From assembly GCA_947466965.1 (NCBI GenBank), contig CANIFU010000005.1, positions 1 through 64,000 of the forward strand: 64,000 nt of DNA, written 5' to 3'. Made by a program: the position numbers and the translations under genes. Below are positions 17,126 to 28,700 of the stretch, one piece after another. Position 1 is the stretch's first letter. Every line of letters starts with the position of its first letter. Under the pieces are notes generated by a model. That model ran no database searches. It saw only the letters and a list, made by a program, of their open reading frames with translations, and had not been told where the DNA came from. Origin of the DNA: Bacteroidota bacterium. Its GTDB lineage: Bacteria; Bacteroidota; Bacteroidia; 2-12-FULL-35-15.

Positions 17126-19051
17126 CTAACGGATTGGCTTGTTTAATTTACTATTTTTTCTGCTGTATCCAAAATAGATCAGTAATCCAACCAGTAACCA
17201 TATTCCAAATCCAATCCAGTTCGAAAGTCCTAATTCGGCCATCATATATAAACAGCTACTTAATCCTAATAAGGGGATTAAAGATAGATTTTCTTTATAA
17301 GACCAAACAACTAAACCAAGTGAAATAACAATAAAAATCCACATTGGTATTTTGTGTTTAAATAAACTGAATCCAGATTCAAATTTAATTTCATCACTAA
17401 TTGGTAAACTTTGAATCAAATAAGCATAGTGCGTATTATCTAAACTGCTCATGTATGTTTCGATATCACTGTTATTGGCTATAAACGAAGAGCTGTCTGT
17501 TTTCAATAAATGTTCTTTGGTATTGTCGATTTGCTCTTTGTTTAATGAAGTTACAATTGTGGTTGCATCGTTCATTTGTTTTTTGTTCAATAGAAACGCC
17601 ATCGTTGCTTCTTTGTTGAATGTAAAAGAAAGCACTGCTGCCGAAATTACTAATACAGGCATAATAAATTTACCATTTATATAAGGTGTTTTGAATTTAC
17701 CTCTAGGAATGTCTTTTTTATTTTGCAAAACCAAAACTCCAGCGCATACTAATACAAAGGCGAATAAGGTTCCTATACTACACAGATCTGTTACCATAGT
17801 AAGATTCATGAAAAGTGCCGGAACAGCAACAACAAAACCTACAACAATTGTTGCAAAGGAAGGTGTTTTGTATTTAGGATGAATTTTGGAAAATCTTTTA
17901 GGCAGCAAACCGTCACGACTCATGCTCATCCAAATGCGAGGTTGCCCCATCTGAAATACCAATAAAACACTTGCCATTGCAACAACAGCACTTACTGCAA
18001 TAATTCCGGACATCCATTTTAAATTTAATTTTTCGAACACAAATGCTAGCGGGTCACCCACATTAAGTTCTGAATAATTCACCATTCCGGTAAGTACCAA
18101 TGCAATAATAATGTAAAGAACAGTACAAATAATGATTGCCCACATCATACCTCTTGGTAAATCTCGTTGAGGGTTTTTACATTCCTCAGCAGTTGTAGAG
18201 ATGGCATCAAAACCGATGTATGCGAAAAATACGGCAGATACCCCTTTAAGAATTCCGCCTAATCCATTTGGAGCAAATGGATTCCAGTTATTTGTGTCTA
18301 CATAAAATACTCCAACAGCAATGACTAATAAAATGATGCAAAGTTTTATTATAACCATTAAATTGCTTGCATTCCGCGATTCCTTCATTCCGCGATATAC
18401 CAACCAAGTAATAAAAATGATGATCATTAATGCGGGTAAATCAGCAATAAAATGAAATGGTCCAATGGTTGGCGCTGTTGTCCATGCAATGTGAGCAGCT
18501 TGTGTCGCGCTACTTAGATTTTCAAATGTTTTTCCACTTTGCATCAGTGCAAGCGCATCTTCGTAGCCTTTTGAAGCCGTCAGGTAATCCATTTGAACCC
18601 ATTGTGGCAGGTGTATTCCACCGCTGTTTAATAAGCCTGTAAAATAATCACTCCAAGAGATTGCAACTGTAATATTTCCAATCCCATATTCCATGATTAA
18701 TGCCCAACCAATTATCCAAGCAATTAATTCTCCAAAGGCAACGTATGAATAGGTATAGGCACTGCCCGATACAGGAACCATTGATGCAAATTCGGCATAA
18801 GCGAAGGCAGCAAAGCCACATGCTATTGCAGTAAATAAAAATAAAAAGATGACAGCTGGACCGCCATCTGAACTTGCTTTTCCTATCGTACTGAATATTC
18901 CTGCTCCAATAATTGCGGCAATACCAAAAGCTGCCAAATCTCTTACGCCTAGGTGTTTGCCTAATGAGTGTCCGCCTTCTTCTTCATCTTTTGCCACTTG
19001 TTTTAATATATCATGTACCGATTTTTTTCGGAATAAACTTTTAAAATTCAT
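17126..19051 (-). CDS. APC-family amino acid permease with large inserted loops
   Basis: A 641-residue cationic-amino-acid-transporter-like permease. The start at the ATG 19051 is preferred over an upstream TTG at 19078. The N-terminal signature LAAFGIAAIIGAGIFSTIG is the helix-1 substrate/ion site of the APC superfamily, and GFDAISTTAEECKNPQRDLP is the conserved helix-6/loop motif. Usual length is about 480-500 residues. The excess comes from a ~60-residue hydrophilic loop around residues 145-205 and a ~90-residue polar loop around residues 490-580 between two membrane segments. It probably imports amino acids across the inner membrane. Terminator at 17076-17108. Confidence 0.88.
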   Translation of the reverse strand: MNFKSLFRKKSVHDILKQVAKDEEEGGHSLGKHLGVRDLAAFGIAAIIGAGIFSTIGKASSDGGPAVIFLFLFTAIACGFAAFAYAEFASMVPVSGSAYTYSYVAFGELIAWIIGWALIMEYGIGNITVAISWSDYFTGLLNSGGIHLPQWVQMDYLTASKGYEDALALMQSGKTFENLSSATQAAHIAWTTAPTIGPFHFIADLPALMIIIFITWLVYRGMKESRNASNLMVIIKLCIILLVIAVGVFYVDTNNWNPFAPNGLGGILKGVSAVFFAYIGFDAISTTAEECKNPQRDLPRGMMWAIIICTVLYIIIALVLTGMVNYSELNVGDPLAFVFEKLNLKWMSGIIAVSAVVAMASVLLVFQMGQPRIWMSMSRDGLLPKRFSKIHPKYKTPSFATIVVGFVVAVPALFMNLTMVTDLCSIGTLFAFVLVCAGVLVLQNKKDIPRGKFKTPYINGKFIMPVLVISAAVLSFTFNKEATMAFLLNKKQMNDATTIVTSLNKEQIDNTKEHLLKTDSSSFIANNSDIETYMSSLDNTHYAYLIQSLPISDEIKFESGFSLFKHKIPMWIFIVISLGLVVWSYKENLSLIPLLGLSSCLYMMAELGLSNWIGFGIWLLVGLLIYFGYSRKNSKLNKPIR

Positions 19052-19093
19052 AACGGCTTTTTTAGTGTGAATGAACAAATTTAAACTAAATTA

Positions 19094-20425
19094 TTAATTC
19101 AGTATTTTTTTTAAAAAAGTCATTTTTTTTAATAATTTTTCTTTGTCATAAATGAAAATGAGGGCTATTATAAAAAATGGCAATGCGACCATTCTGTAAC
19201 GTGCAATTGCTCCCAGAATCGGGGTTGTTTCTCCAACAATCAGATTTTGAAGGCATACAAATGAAAGACAAAATAAAACATATTTCCATTGAATGTTTTT
19301 TAATGGTTGTATAAAAAAGAGTATCAATACTAGCAATATAAGCAGTAGCATGGACTCTGTTGCTGCAAGAAACATCATTGGTGATCGAACTTCCCATAAA
19401 TATGGTCGAAGTGTAGTGTTTAAAATTGCTTGTGGACTATTTTTGAGGAATGAATAGAAGGTGGGCTCAAGCTTATTTATTGTGATCACACTGTTTGCCG
19501 GTGGAATCGAATTATTATTAGCATCGCGTAATTCTCCTTTTGATAATTTTATAAATTCGGTCTGTTTTTGTGAAAGCGATACTAGCGGGTTGGGGATCGC
19601 TGAAAATGAATCTATTTTTAATCCTATTGTTCCTATAATTACAATAATCACAAAATAGTTCAGAAAGCTATTTTTCGAACGTGTTATGTTAGACCAAATT
19701 AACAAAGCAATGCTTGGTAATACAGCAACCCATATATAAAACTTTGATAATGCTAGTAAAAATGCTGCTCCTAAAAATAAAATAAGCGCTTGCATCCGGA
19801 ATAATTTGTTAGAATAATAGATGAACAATCCAAGCGCAAATAGGATCAAACCTTCTTTTAAAACCCCAGATCCCCAAAATAGAACTGATGGTAGAAGAAA
19901 TACAGCAAAAAGTAATTCCTGCTTTTTATCTTGCAATTCGATAACAAATGTTTTATAAATAGCTGTTAGTCCAATCAAAGAAAGAAAACAAATAACTACC
20001 GTATGAACATTGTAATAGCCGAAAGAAAATAATCTTACTAAGGCATTGAAGCGAATGATGGTGTGGCTGTCGTTATAAATACTAGTACCCGATTTTTGAG
20101 CCCAAAAATTCATTTGTGAATAATAGTGATCAAAAGCGTGCGTATTGTTTTTGATTCCGAATAGCATTTTAAAATAGTCTGCCGGATTAGTTTTTAAACA
20201 ATCAAAAATGAATTTGCTATCATCAAAATATTTGTATATGTCAGCTGTTACTCTTTCCGTATAATAAAACGTATAAATTGCCCATAGGGCAAATCCGAAA
20301 AATAGTTTCAAAATAAATAGTATGATAAAACTGCGTTTGGAAATTCCATCCGCGTTGAAAAAGCGCATCTTATGGATTAAAAAGATGAAAATTGCTGCGT
20401 ATGTTATGGTTAGTACTATTTCCAA
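19094..20425 (-). CDS. Polytopic membrane protein, possibly polymerase- or GT-C-like
   Basis: A 443-residue protein with about ten or more hydrophobic segments from the first residues to the end (for example IVLTITYAAIFIFLI and LLILLVLILFF). A large polar loop after the second segment (about residues 60-115) contains DIYKYFDDSKFIFDCLK. The overall plan resembles membrane glycosyltransferases or surface-polysaccharide polymerases, but I see no decisive motif. The start is a TTG with AGGAAA eight bases upstream and an in-frame TAG just before; the next ATG would remove most of the first membrane segment. It is 42 bp upstream of the permease gene. Confidence 0.7.
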   Translation of the reverse strand: MEIVLTITYAAIFIFLIHKMRFFNADGISKRSFIILFILKLFFGFALWAIYTFYYTERVTADIYKYFDDSKFIFDCLKTNPADYFKMLFGIKNNTHAFDHYYSQMNFWAQKSGTSIYNDSHTIIRFNALVRLFSFGYYNVHTVVICFLSLIGLTAIYKTFVIELQDKKQELLFAVFLLPSVLFWGSGVLKEGLILFALGLFIYYSNKLFRMQALILFLGAAFLLALSKFYIWVAVLPSIALLIWSNITRSKNSFLNYFVIIVIIGTIGLKIDSFSAIPNPLVSLSQKQTEFIKLSKGELRDANNNSIPPANSVITINKLEPTFYSFLKNSPQAILNTTLRPYLWEVRSPMMFLAATESMLLLILLVLILFFIQPLKNIQWKYVLFCLSFVCLQNLIVGETTPILGAIARYRMVALPFFIIALIFIYDKEKLLKKMTFLKKILN

Positions 20426-20603
20426 CTTTTTTTCCTATTGAACCTTTTGATTATACTGTTTTTAAAATAAAAACGAGTAATTCGTAAAAATCAGAATGAT
20501 AAACAAAGTCTACTTTTATCAGTCATTTTTTTTCCAAATATACTAATTCAAAAACTGTTGAAAACTCCAAATAAATTATTCTGAGCTATAGGGTGGTTTT
20601 ATG

Positions 20604-20611
20604 TAAATTTG
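20604..20611 (+). promoter_or_regulatory. Putative -7 element upstream of purL
   Basis: TAAATTTG at 20604-20611 is a perfect match to the Bacteroidota -7 element TAnnTTTG and lies 76 bp before the purL start. No clear TTTG is seen at the usual spacing upstream, so this is a half-supported promoter. I saw no riboswitch-like structure in the leader. Confidence 0.45.
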
Positions 20612-20687
20612 AACTCCTCAAAAAGGATGTTTACTGCTCGAATATTAAACGGATTAGCTTAATACTAAATAATAATTAATAAAATAT

Positions 20688-22916
20688 ATGTCAACTACAA
20701 CACAAGATCAATTAACTACCGTTGAAACAGCAAAAAAATTAGGTTTATTACAGGATGAATATGAAAAAATCATTACGATCCTTGGACGCGTTCCCAATTT
20801 CACCGAACTAAGTATCTTTTCGGTCATGTGGAGTGAGCACTGTTCGTATAAAAATTCAATCGTTTGGCTGAAGAAACTTCCTAAAAAAGGACCTTATATC
20901 CTTGCTGAAGCGGGTGAAGAAAATGCGGGATTGGTTGATATTGGTGATGGTTTAGGTTGCGCTTTCAAAATTGAATCTCATAACCATCCAAGTGCTCTGG
21001 AGCCTTATCAAGGCGCTGCTACTGGCGTTGGTGGGATCAATCGTGATATTTTTACAATGGGTGCCCGCCCGATCGCACAACTTAATTCACTTCGATTTGG
21101 TGATATTAAATTGGAAAAAACAAAATGGCTTGTAAAGGGTGTTGTAAAAGGAATTGGAGATTATGGTAATGCTTTTGGTATTCCTTGTGTTGGTGGTGAA
21201 GTGTTTTTTGACGACTGCTACAATGTGAATCCATTGGTGAATGCGATGAGTGCGGGTATCGTAAAAGCTGGTGAAACGGTTTCTGCAACTTCTTATGGTG
21301 TTGGTAATCCTGTTTTTATTGTTGGATCAGCAACCGGAAAAGATGGTATTCACGGAGCAACATTCGCATCAGCGGATATTACAGAAGATTCAGCTAAAGA
21401 TCTGCCAGCTGTTCAGGTAGGTGATCCTTTTCAGGAAAAATTACTTTTGGAAGCAACATTAGAAGTAATAAAAACAGGTGCCGTTATTGGTATGCAGGAT
21501 ATGGGTGCCGCTGGTATCACTTGTTCAACCTCTGAAATGTCTGCAAAAGGCGAACATGGAATGGATATTTGGTTGGACAGAGTCCCTACTCGTCAGGCAA
21601 ATATGCAACCATTCGAAATTCTTCTTTCCGAATCTCAGGAACGAATGTTGATCGTTGTTAAAAAAGGTAGAGAAAAAGATGTTGAAAAAGTATTTGCTAA
21701 ATGGGATTTAAATTGTGCGTTGATCGGACAAGTTACAGACACAAAACGTATTAAGTTTTATGTTGGTGATGAATTGGTTGCTGATGTTCCTGCTTTCGAT
21801 CTTGTTTTAGGTGGCGGTGCCCCTGTATATCACAGAGATTACAAAGAGCCTGCTTATTTTAAAGAAGCTCAAAAGTTTAACATCGATTCAGTTGAGGTTC
21901 CGAAAGATCTGAAAGCGGTAGCAGATTTTTTGATAGCTCATCCCAATATCGCTTCTAAACAATGGGTGTATAATCAATACGATTCAATGGTTGGTACTGC
22001 AAACATGAGTACAAACGCGCCTTCTGACGCTGCAATCGTGAATATTAAAGGTACAAAAAAGGCAATTGCTCTGAAAGTAGATTGTAATGCACGTTATGTC
22101 AATGCCGATCCCGAAGTTGGATGTGCAATTGCTGTTTCCGAAGCGGCACGTAATATCGTTTGCAGTGGTGCTGAGCCTTCAGCAATTACCAATTGTCTTA
22201 ATTTTGGAAATCCTTATAATCCTGAAGTATACTGGCAATTTGTGAATGTTATTAAAGGAATGGGAAGCGCGTGTATTAAGTTTGAAACTCCTGTTACCGG
22301 AGGAAATGTAAGTTTTTACAATCAATCTTCTTATGAAGGGCCTGTTTTTCCTACACCTACAATCGGAATGTTAGGTGTGATGAAAGATAAGGCGAACCGT
22401 ATGACCTTGAATTTTAAAAATGAAGGTGATTCTATTTACCTAATCGGAAGTTCTAAAAATTGTATCAATTCTTCTGAATATTTATATTCTTTTCACAATG
22501 TGAAAAATACCCCTGCTCCGTTCTTTAATTTAGATGAAGAATACGAAGTTCAAAAGGCTGTAAAGACAATCATTAAAGAACGCGTTGTTCAATCTGCTCA
22601 CGATTGTGCCGATGGTGGATTATTTATTACCTTACTAGAAAGTGCTATGACAAATGGTTTGGGCTTCGATATTAGTTTTGATTCCGAAATCCGTAAAGAT
22701 GCATTTTTATTTGGGGAAGCTCAGAGCCGGGTTATTGTTTCGGTTAAAAAATCGGATGAAGATAAATTTATCGACCTGATGATGGCTTCCCGTGCTGAAT
22801 TTGAATATCTTGGTGATGTGAAAGGAAACGAAATGATTGTTGATGACGAATCATTTGGTACTGTTGCCGCTGCTAAAAAGATCTTCGACAGCGCATTGGG
22901 TGAATTGTTAAAATAA
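20688..22916 (+). CDS. purL: Phosphoribosylformylglycinamidine synthase subunit PurL
   Basis: A 742-residue small-type PurL, the synthetase subunit that makes FGAM from FGAR, ATP and ammonia in purine synthesis. [11 protein letters not shown] near residue 50, [24 protein letters not shown] and FGDIKLEKT are the family signatures, and GGGAPVY and CADGGLF mark the second half of the internally duplicated fold. Length fits the Gram-positive/Bacteroidota form that needs separate PurS and PurQ subunits, which are not in this window. Single-gene unit followed by a long inverted repeat (22926-22977). Confidence 0.96.
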   Translation: MSTTTQDQLTTVETAKKLGLLQDEYEKIITILGRVPNFTELSIFSVMWSEHCSYKNSIVWLKKLPKKGPYILAEAGEENAGLVDIGDGLGCAFKIESHNHPSALEPYQGAATGVGGINRDIFTMGARPIAQLNSLRFGDIKLEKTKWLVKGVVKGIGDYGNAFGIPCVGGEVFFDDCYNVNPLVNAMSAGIVKAGETVSATSYGVGNPVFIVGSATGKDGIHGATFASADITEDSAKDLPAVQVGDPFQEKLLLEATLEVIKTGAVIGMQDMGAAGITCSTSEMSAKGEHGMDIWLDRVPTRQANMQPFEILLSESQERMLIVVKKGREKDVEKVFAKWDLNCALIGQVTDTKRIKFYVGDELVADVPAFDLVLGGGAPVYHRDYKEPAYFKEAQKFNIDSVEVPKDLKAVADFLIAHPNIASKQWVYNQYDSMVGTANMSTNAPSDAAIVNIKGTKKAIALKVDCNARYVNADPEVGCAIAVSEAARNIVCSGAEPSAITNCLNFGNPYNPEVYWQFVNVIKGMGSACIKFETPVTGGNVSFYNQSSYEGPVFPTPTIGMLGVMKDKANRMTLNFKNEGDSIYLIGSSKNCINSSEYLYSFHNVKNTPAPFFNLDEEYEVQKAVKTIIKERVVQSAHDCADGGLFITLLESAMTNGLGFDISFDSEIRKDAFLFGEAQSRVIVSVKKSDEDKFIDLMMASRAEFEYLGDVKGNEMIVDDESFGTVAAAKKIFDSALGELLK

Positions 22917-22925
22917 TTTTTTTAA

Positions 22926-22977
22926 TCTATGATAAACATAACGTTCAATAAAAGTTGAAAATTATGTTTATCATAGA
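22926..22977. terminator. Long AT-rich inverted repeat between convergent genes
   Basis: Perfect 16-bp arms (22926-22941 and 22962-22977) with a smaller 5-bp stem inside (22944-22948/22955-22959). It lies 9 bp after the purL stop and 18 bp before the stop of the converging gene. There is no T tract after either arm, so it is not a textbook intrinsic terminator, but the position suggests a role in ending or protecting both transcripts. Confidence 0.55.
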
Positions 22978-22995
22978 ATTTATTGATACACCAAT

Positions 22996-25683
22996 TTATT
23001 CCTTTATTACTTTTCTTGATATACTTTTATCTTTATTCTCTATTTGTATATAATACATCCCGTTTTTAAAATCAGAAAGATCAATGATTTTTTCTACATC
23101 CTTTTGATTGACTGTTGTAGAAAATATCCTTTGTCCCAATGCATTCATGATAATAATATTGCCATCAGATGAAAGTCCTTTTAACGTTATTGTTGACGTT
23201 GTTGGATTAGGAAAAATCTGAATGTCTTCATTGTTTGGTTTTAATACAATACCGGTAGTTGTAATAGTTACACATGCAGTAGTGTCACTGCATCCATTTT
23301 GACTAATAATTACAGCATAATTTCCATTCGATGTTGAAGTATATACTTGTGAAATCGCTCCAACAAGTATACTGTTTCCATTATTACAATCAATCCATTG
23401 GTAGTCTGCTGGACTTGTATTTGCAGTGATTGAATTTCCAGATGTAGTAGTTGTTAAATCTATTACAGGATTTACAGTTAGGTTTGTTGTTACAGTGCTG
23501 TCGCATCCATTTATTGCTGATAACACATTCGTATAAATTCCTGAAGTTGAATAGCTATTTGTTCCAATTGCAAATGTTTGTCCGGCACAAATAGAAATAT
23601 TTTGTGAGTTATTTATTGCAGCAGCTTGAGTGATTGTAACTGTTTGTGATGCTATGCAACCATTTACATCCGTGATAGAGCAGGTCCATGTACCTGCAGT
23701 TAATCCGGTAACATTTGCTGTTCCATCTCCTGTTGGATTTCCCGGAGTCCAGTTGTAGCTATATGCAGTTGTTCCACCACTTACTAAAATACTTGCAGCC
23801 CCATTTGTTCCTGCAAAACAACTTACGTTTGTTTGTGATGATATAGTTGAAACAAGTGCATTCGGTTGAGTGATTGTAACTGTTTGTGATGCCGTGCAAC
23901 CATTTGCATCCGTGATAGAGCAGGTCCATGTACCTGCAGTTAATCCGGTAACATTTGCTGTTCCATCTCCTGTTGGATTTCCCGGCGTCCAGTTATAACT
24001 ATATGCAGTTGTTCCACCACTTACTAAAATACTTGCAGCCCCATTTGTTCCTGCAAAACAACTTACGTTTGTTTGTGAGGATAGAGTGGCAGCAAGTACA
24101 GTAGGTTGCGTGATTGTAATTGATTGTGATGCCGTGCAACCGTTTGCATCTGTAATTGTGCAATTATAACTTCCAGCGCTTAAATTTGTAACACTTGCAG
24201 TTCCATCTCCTATAGGATTTCCAGGCGTCCAGTTGTAAGTTAAGGTACCAACACCACCTGCAGTTGAAATGGAAGCAGTTCCATTTGTACTTCCATTGCA
24301 AGTAATATTTGTTTGTGCAAAGGAAGCAATTGTTAAAGAACAAGCACTTGAAGAACATGAAGTAGTGACAACAGGCTTTACTCTTCTTGTTGCCGTAACG
24401 GGGCTTACGGCACTTAGACCAAGACCTTCTGTGGCACCTGTACTGTTTGCTACAGTAGCTGAAGTTGTTAGAGTAGTAGCAGTAAATTCATTACATCCTG
24501 ATGCACCGGTTGCATCTGTTTTTACAAGATAGGCCTCTCTTATACCTGCGCCAAAACTCATTGTATAGCCCGTAAGTATATAGCCACCATCCGCAGTTTG
24601 TCGAACATTTCCCGCTTGATCAATTGCTGTTCCGCCATATGCTTTCGACCATTGGTGTACACCATTCACATCTGTTTTAATTAAATAATAATCACCTCCA
24701 CCGGCACCATAACTCGATGTTTTACCGGAAATGATATATCCACCATCGGAAGTAATATGTATACATAATCCATAATCGTCAGCAGACCCCCCATACGTTT
24801 TGCTCCAGGTAATACTCCCTGTTGCAGATAGTTTTAAAAGCAAAACATCATAAAGTCCTGAGCCATAGGAATCGGAATATCCTAATAGAACATACCCGCC
24901 ATCTGAAGTTTGTTTTACTGAATAGCCTAGTTCAAAGCCACCACCACCAAAGGTTTTCGACCATGTAACATTTCCAGTTGAATTTGTTTTGATAAGATAC
25001 ATTTGGTAGCCAGAACCATAGCTTTGCGTAAATCCGGATACTATAAATCCTCCATCTGCTGTTTCTTCAACAGACCTGGCTTCGTCGTCAGCCGCGCCGC
25101 CATAGGTTTTTGACCATTGTAAAACACCTGTCGAATTTGTTTTTAATAGTAAAACATCCCTAAGTCCAGCACCTGTGCTATTTGTTAGTCCAGCAATAAT
25201 ATATCCACCGTCAGAGGTTTGTCGAACAGAATAACCGAAATCGGATTTAGCAGCTGAGCCAAAAGCGGTCGACCAAACCAGTACACCATTCGCATCCGTT
25301 TTTACGAGGTACACATCGCCAGCATAATCTACAGTTGCCGTTTGGCCAACCATAATAAACCCGCCGTCACTTGTTTGTTTGATAGATTGTGCTTCATCGT
25401 AACCTGTATTGCCATATGTTTTTGTCCATAAGGTATCTCCATTGGCATTCAATCGAATCAAATAATTGTCGTATCCGCCAACTCCGAAACTGATTGTTCT
25501 TCCACACATAATATATCCTCCATCACTTAATTGTTCGGTTGCATAGCCGTATTCATCGCTAGCGCCGCCATATGTTTTTTGAAACGTAGTTGCTGCATTT
25601 ACAACCAAATTGTTTTGTAAAATAAATAGGAGTAACACGAATATTCCTAGTTTTGATTTTTTTTCTATAATTATATTTTTCAT
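22996..25683 (-). CDS. Large T9SS-secreted protein: propeller-like repeats + three SprB repeats
   Basis: An 895-residue protein with a signal peptide (about residues 12-30, ending NAA). Residues ~33-395 hold seven repeats of about 50 residues of the form KTYGGxxDEYGxxxxxTSDGGYI, likely one beta-propeller. Three SprB-type repeats follow (about 450-690; for example SQTNVSCFAGTNGAASI ... TCSITDANGC), then one shorter CAGQTFAIGTNSYSTSG repeat, and a type A T9SS sorting domain from about residue 815 (IQIFPNPTTSTITLKG). Two SprB repeats are near-identical at DNA level. Probably a surface adhesin or surface-layer protein; no enzymatic motif. Last gene of the run that begins at 38156. Confidence 0.87.
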   Translation of the reverse strand: MKNIIIEKKSKLGIFVLLLFILQNNLVVNAATTFQKTYGGASDEYGYATEQLSDGGYIMCGRTISFGVGGYDNYLIRLNANGDTLWTKTYGNTGYDEAQSIKQTSDGGFIMVGQTATVDYAGDVYLVKTDANGVLVWSTAFGSAAKSDFGYSVRQTSDGGYIIAGLTNSTGAGLRDVLLLKTNSTGVLQWSKTYGGAADDEARSVEETADGGFIVSGFTQSYGSGYQMYLIKTNSTGNVTWSKTFGGGGFELGYSVKQTSDGGYVLLGYSDSYGSGLYDVLLLKLSATGSITWSKTYGGSADDYGLCIHITSDGGYIISGKTSSYGAGGGDYYLIKTDVNGVHQWSKAYGGTAIDQAGNVRQTADGGYILTGYTMSFGAGIREAYLVKTDATGASGCNEFTATTLTTSATVANSTGATEGLGLSAVSPVTATRRVKPVVTTSCSSSACSLTIASFAQTNITCNGSTNGTASISTAGGVGTLTYNWTPGNPIGDGTASVTNLSAGSYNCTITDANGCTASQSITITQPTVLAATLSSQTNVSCFAGTNGAASILVSGGTTAYSYNWTPGNPTGDGTANVTGLTAGTWTCSITDANGCTASQTVTITQPNALVSTISSQTNVSCFAGTNGAASILVSGGTTAYSYNWTPGNPTGDGTANVTGLTAGTWTCSITDVNGCIASQTVTITQAAAINNSQNISICAGQTFAIGTNSYSTSGIYTNVLSAINGCDSTVTTNLTVNPVIDLTTTTSGNSITANTSPADYQWIDCNNGNSILVGAISQVYTSTSNGNYAVIISQNGCSDTTACVTITTTGIVLKPNNEDIQIFPNPTTSTITLKGLSSDGNIIIMNALGQRIFSTTVNQKDVEKIIDLSDFKNGMYYIQIENKDKSISRKVIKE
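23626..24105. repeat. Near-identical 240-bp tandem duplication (two SprB repeats)
   Basis: Units 23626-23865 and 23866-24105 have an exact 240-bp period. Over 23641-23838 versus 23881-24078 (198 bp) I count six differences. Most neighbouring repeats in the cluster differ far more, so this copy event is recent or the units are being homogenised. Confidence 0.85.
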
Positions 25684-25755
25684 TTTTTTTTCGATAAAAT
25701 AACTATTTATTTTTACAACTTTAACTAGAAATCAATTCGTTTATATAATCAGAAA

Positions 25756-28700
25756 TTAATTCTTTACCAATTTTTTTAGAACGATACCCTTTGCTGTTTG
25801 TACCTGAATTGTATATATTCCGTTCGCAAAATCAGAAAGATCGATTTCTATTTTTGTATTTTTTATTTCAGCATCATAAACAACCTGACCAATAGCATTC
25901 ATGATTTTTAAATATTCTCCACTCAAATTTCCAAGTTCGATTATTACTTTTTCGTTGGCCGGATTTGGATAAATTAATAATTCATTGTTCTGAATTGATC
26001 CATTTATTCCTGTATTTGTAATGCTCACGCATGCACTCGTATCACTGCAACCATTTTGTGAAACAATAACTGCATAACTACCATTCATTGTTGAAACAAA
26101 AGATTGATTTGTTGCACCAGCAATTATCAGATTACTATTATTGCAATCTATCCATTGATAACTTGCTGGATTTGCTATTGCAGTGATTGTTGTTCCTGAA
26201 AGAGTTGTAGCAATGTTTATGGAAGGTTTCACCGTTAAATTAGTTGTTACGGTACTATCGCACCCATTCGCTGCAGTTAATACATCGGTGTAAACTCCTG
26301 AGATGGAATAGGTATTTAATCCAACCGTAATGGATTCACCTGCACAGCGAACAATTGTTTGAGATCCTGAAATAGCAGGATTCACAGTTAAATTCGTTGT
26401 TACAGTGCTATCGCAACCATTCGTTGCTGTTAAAATATCGGTGTAAACTCCTGAAGTTGAATACGTATTTACTCCAACTGTAATTGATTCACCTGCGCAA
26501 CGAACAATGATTTGTGACGTTGATATTGCTGTATTCACTGTTAAATTAGTAATTACAGTACTATCGCAACCATTCACTGCAGTTAATACATCGGTGTAAA
26601 CTCCTGAGATGGAATATGTATTTACCCCTACATTAATAGAAGCACCCGCACAAATAATGTTAGATTGATTTATAATTATTGCTGCAGGTTCTGTAATTGA
26701 AACGGTATGGTTGGTAACACATCCATTCGCATCTGTTATCGAGCAATTCCAATTTCCTGCTGTTAAATTACTGATAGAATTGCTTGCATCACCAGTAGGA
26801 TTACCTGGCGTCCAATCGTAAGTATATCCTGCAATTCCTCCAATTACCGAAATAGAAGCATTACCATTATTCCCACCATTACACAAATTATTTGTTTGCG
26901 AAACAGTGTTTACAATGATTGCCGTGGGTTCTGAAATGTTGAATTGGAGTGAGGAGCTACAACCATTTTCATCCGTGGCTGTAACAGTATAAATTCCAGC
27001 ACTTAATCCTGTTGCGGAAGATGTTGAACCTCCAAAGGGAGTCCAGCTGTAGCTGAGCAATCCTGTGCCACCTATTGCACTTGCACTCGCATCACCATTG
27101 CTCCCTCCATTACACGATACATTATTTTGTGAAGAAGAAGAAACTATTATTTGAGAAGGTTCAGTAATAATAAAAGTTTGTGTTGCGCTACATCCATTCT
27201 CATCAGAAACAGAACAGGTATAAGTATTGGCCGTAAGCCCTGTAATTGCTGGGGCAGAACCGCCAGAAGGAGACCAATTAAATAATAAAACACCTGTTCC
27301 TCCCGAAGCAGAAACCGCTGCAGCTCCGTTATTGCCTCCATTACAAGAGATATTGGTTTGGGAAACGGGAGCAACTAAAATTGCTGTTGGTTCTAAAATA
27401 GTAAACAGTTGAATTGCTGAACAGCCATTTGCATCCGAAATATTACAAGAATAAGTTCCTGCGGATAATCCCGTTGCGAATGCTGAAGTGCCTCCAAAGG
27501 GAAGCCAGTTGAAGGAAATACTACCAGTACCACCTGAAGCGAATACCGAAGCTGAACCATTACTTCCTCCGTTACAAGAAACATTTGTTTGAGAAGAAAC
27601 TCCAACAGAAATAGGAGTAGGTTCTGTGATTGTAATAATTCGGAATGCCGAACATCCATTTTCATCTGTCACCGTGCAGGTAAAAGATCCTGCACTTAGT
27701 TCAGAAACACTTGCTGTTCCATCTCCTGTAGGATTTCCTGGTGTCCAATTGTAAGTAAATGCACCTGTTCCTCCAACAGCAGATATCGTTGCAGCACCAT
27801 TATTTCCTGCATTGCAGGAAACGTTTGTTTGAGAAACAATCGTTACAGAAATTGCTGTCGGCTCTGTTATAGAAAAGGTAAGTGATGATGAACAAAGATT
27901 TGCATCCGTAACTGAGCAGGTGTATGTTCCTGCAATTAAACCTGCAGCTGAAATCCCCGTTCCTCCGAATGGCGTCCAGTTGTATGTGTAAGCACCTGTT
28001 CCGCCAGAAGCTGCTATCGTTGCCGCGCCATTGTTCCCGGCATTGCAGGAAACATTTGTTTGAGATGCAGACAGAACTGAAATTGCAGTTGGTTCTGTGA
28101 TCGTAAATGTTCTACTCGCCAAACAAGCATTTGCATCGGTAACGGTGCAGGTATAAGTTCCTGCAGTTAATCCCGATGCCGTTGATGCTGTTCCTCCATA
28201 TGGCGTCCAATTGAAAGATAAAGTACCCGTTCCTCCAGCAGCAGATGCAGTAGCTGATCCATTGCTTCCTCCGTTACACGAAACATTTGTTTGGGAAACA
28301 GCAGCAACGGAGATAGCAGCAGGTTCTGTGATATTAATAATGCTTAAAGCCGAACATGCATTTGCATCCGTTACCGTGCAGGTCCACGATCCAGCACTTA
28401 GTCCCGAAACACTTGCTGTTCCATCTCCCGTTGGATTTCCTGGAGTCCAATTATAAGTGAGTGCGCCTGTTCCTCCAGAAGCTGATATCGTTGCAGCGCC
28501 ATTATTTCCTGCATTACAAGAAACATTTGTTTGGGAAAAAGCAACAACAGCAATAGGAGTAGGTTGAGTGATTGTAATAATGCGTGAAGCAGAACATGCA
28601 TTTGCATCCGTAACCGTGCAGGTCCATGAACCGGCAGTTAATCCAGTAACACTTGCTGTTCCATCGCCTGTAGGATTTCCTGGCGTCCAATTATAGGTGA

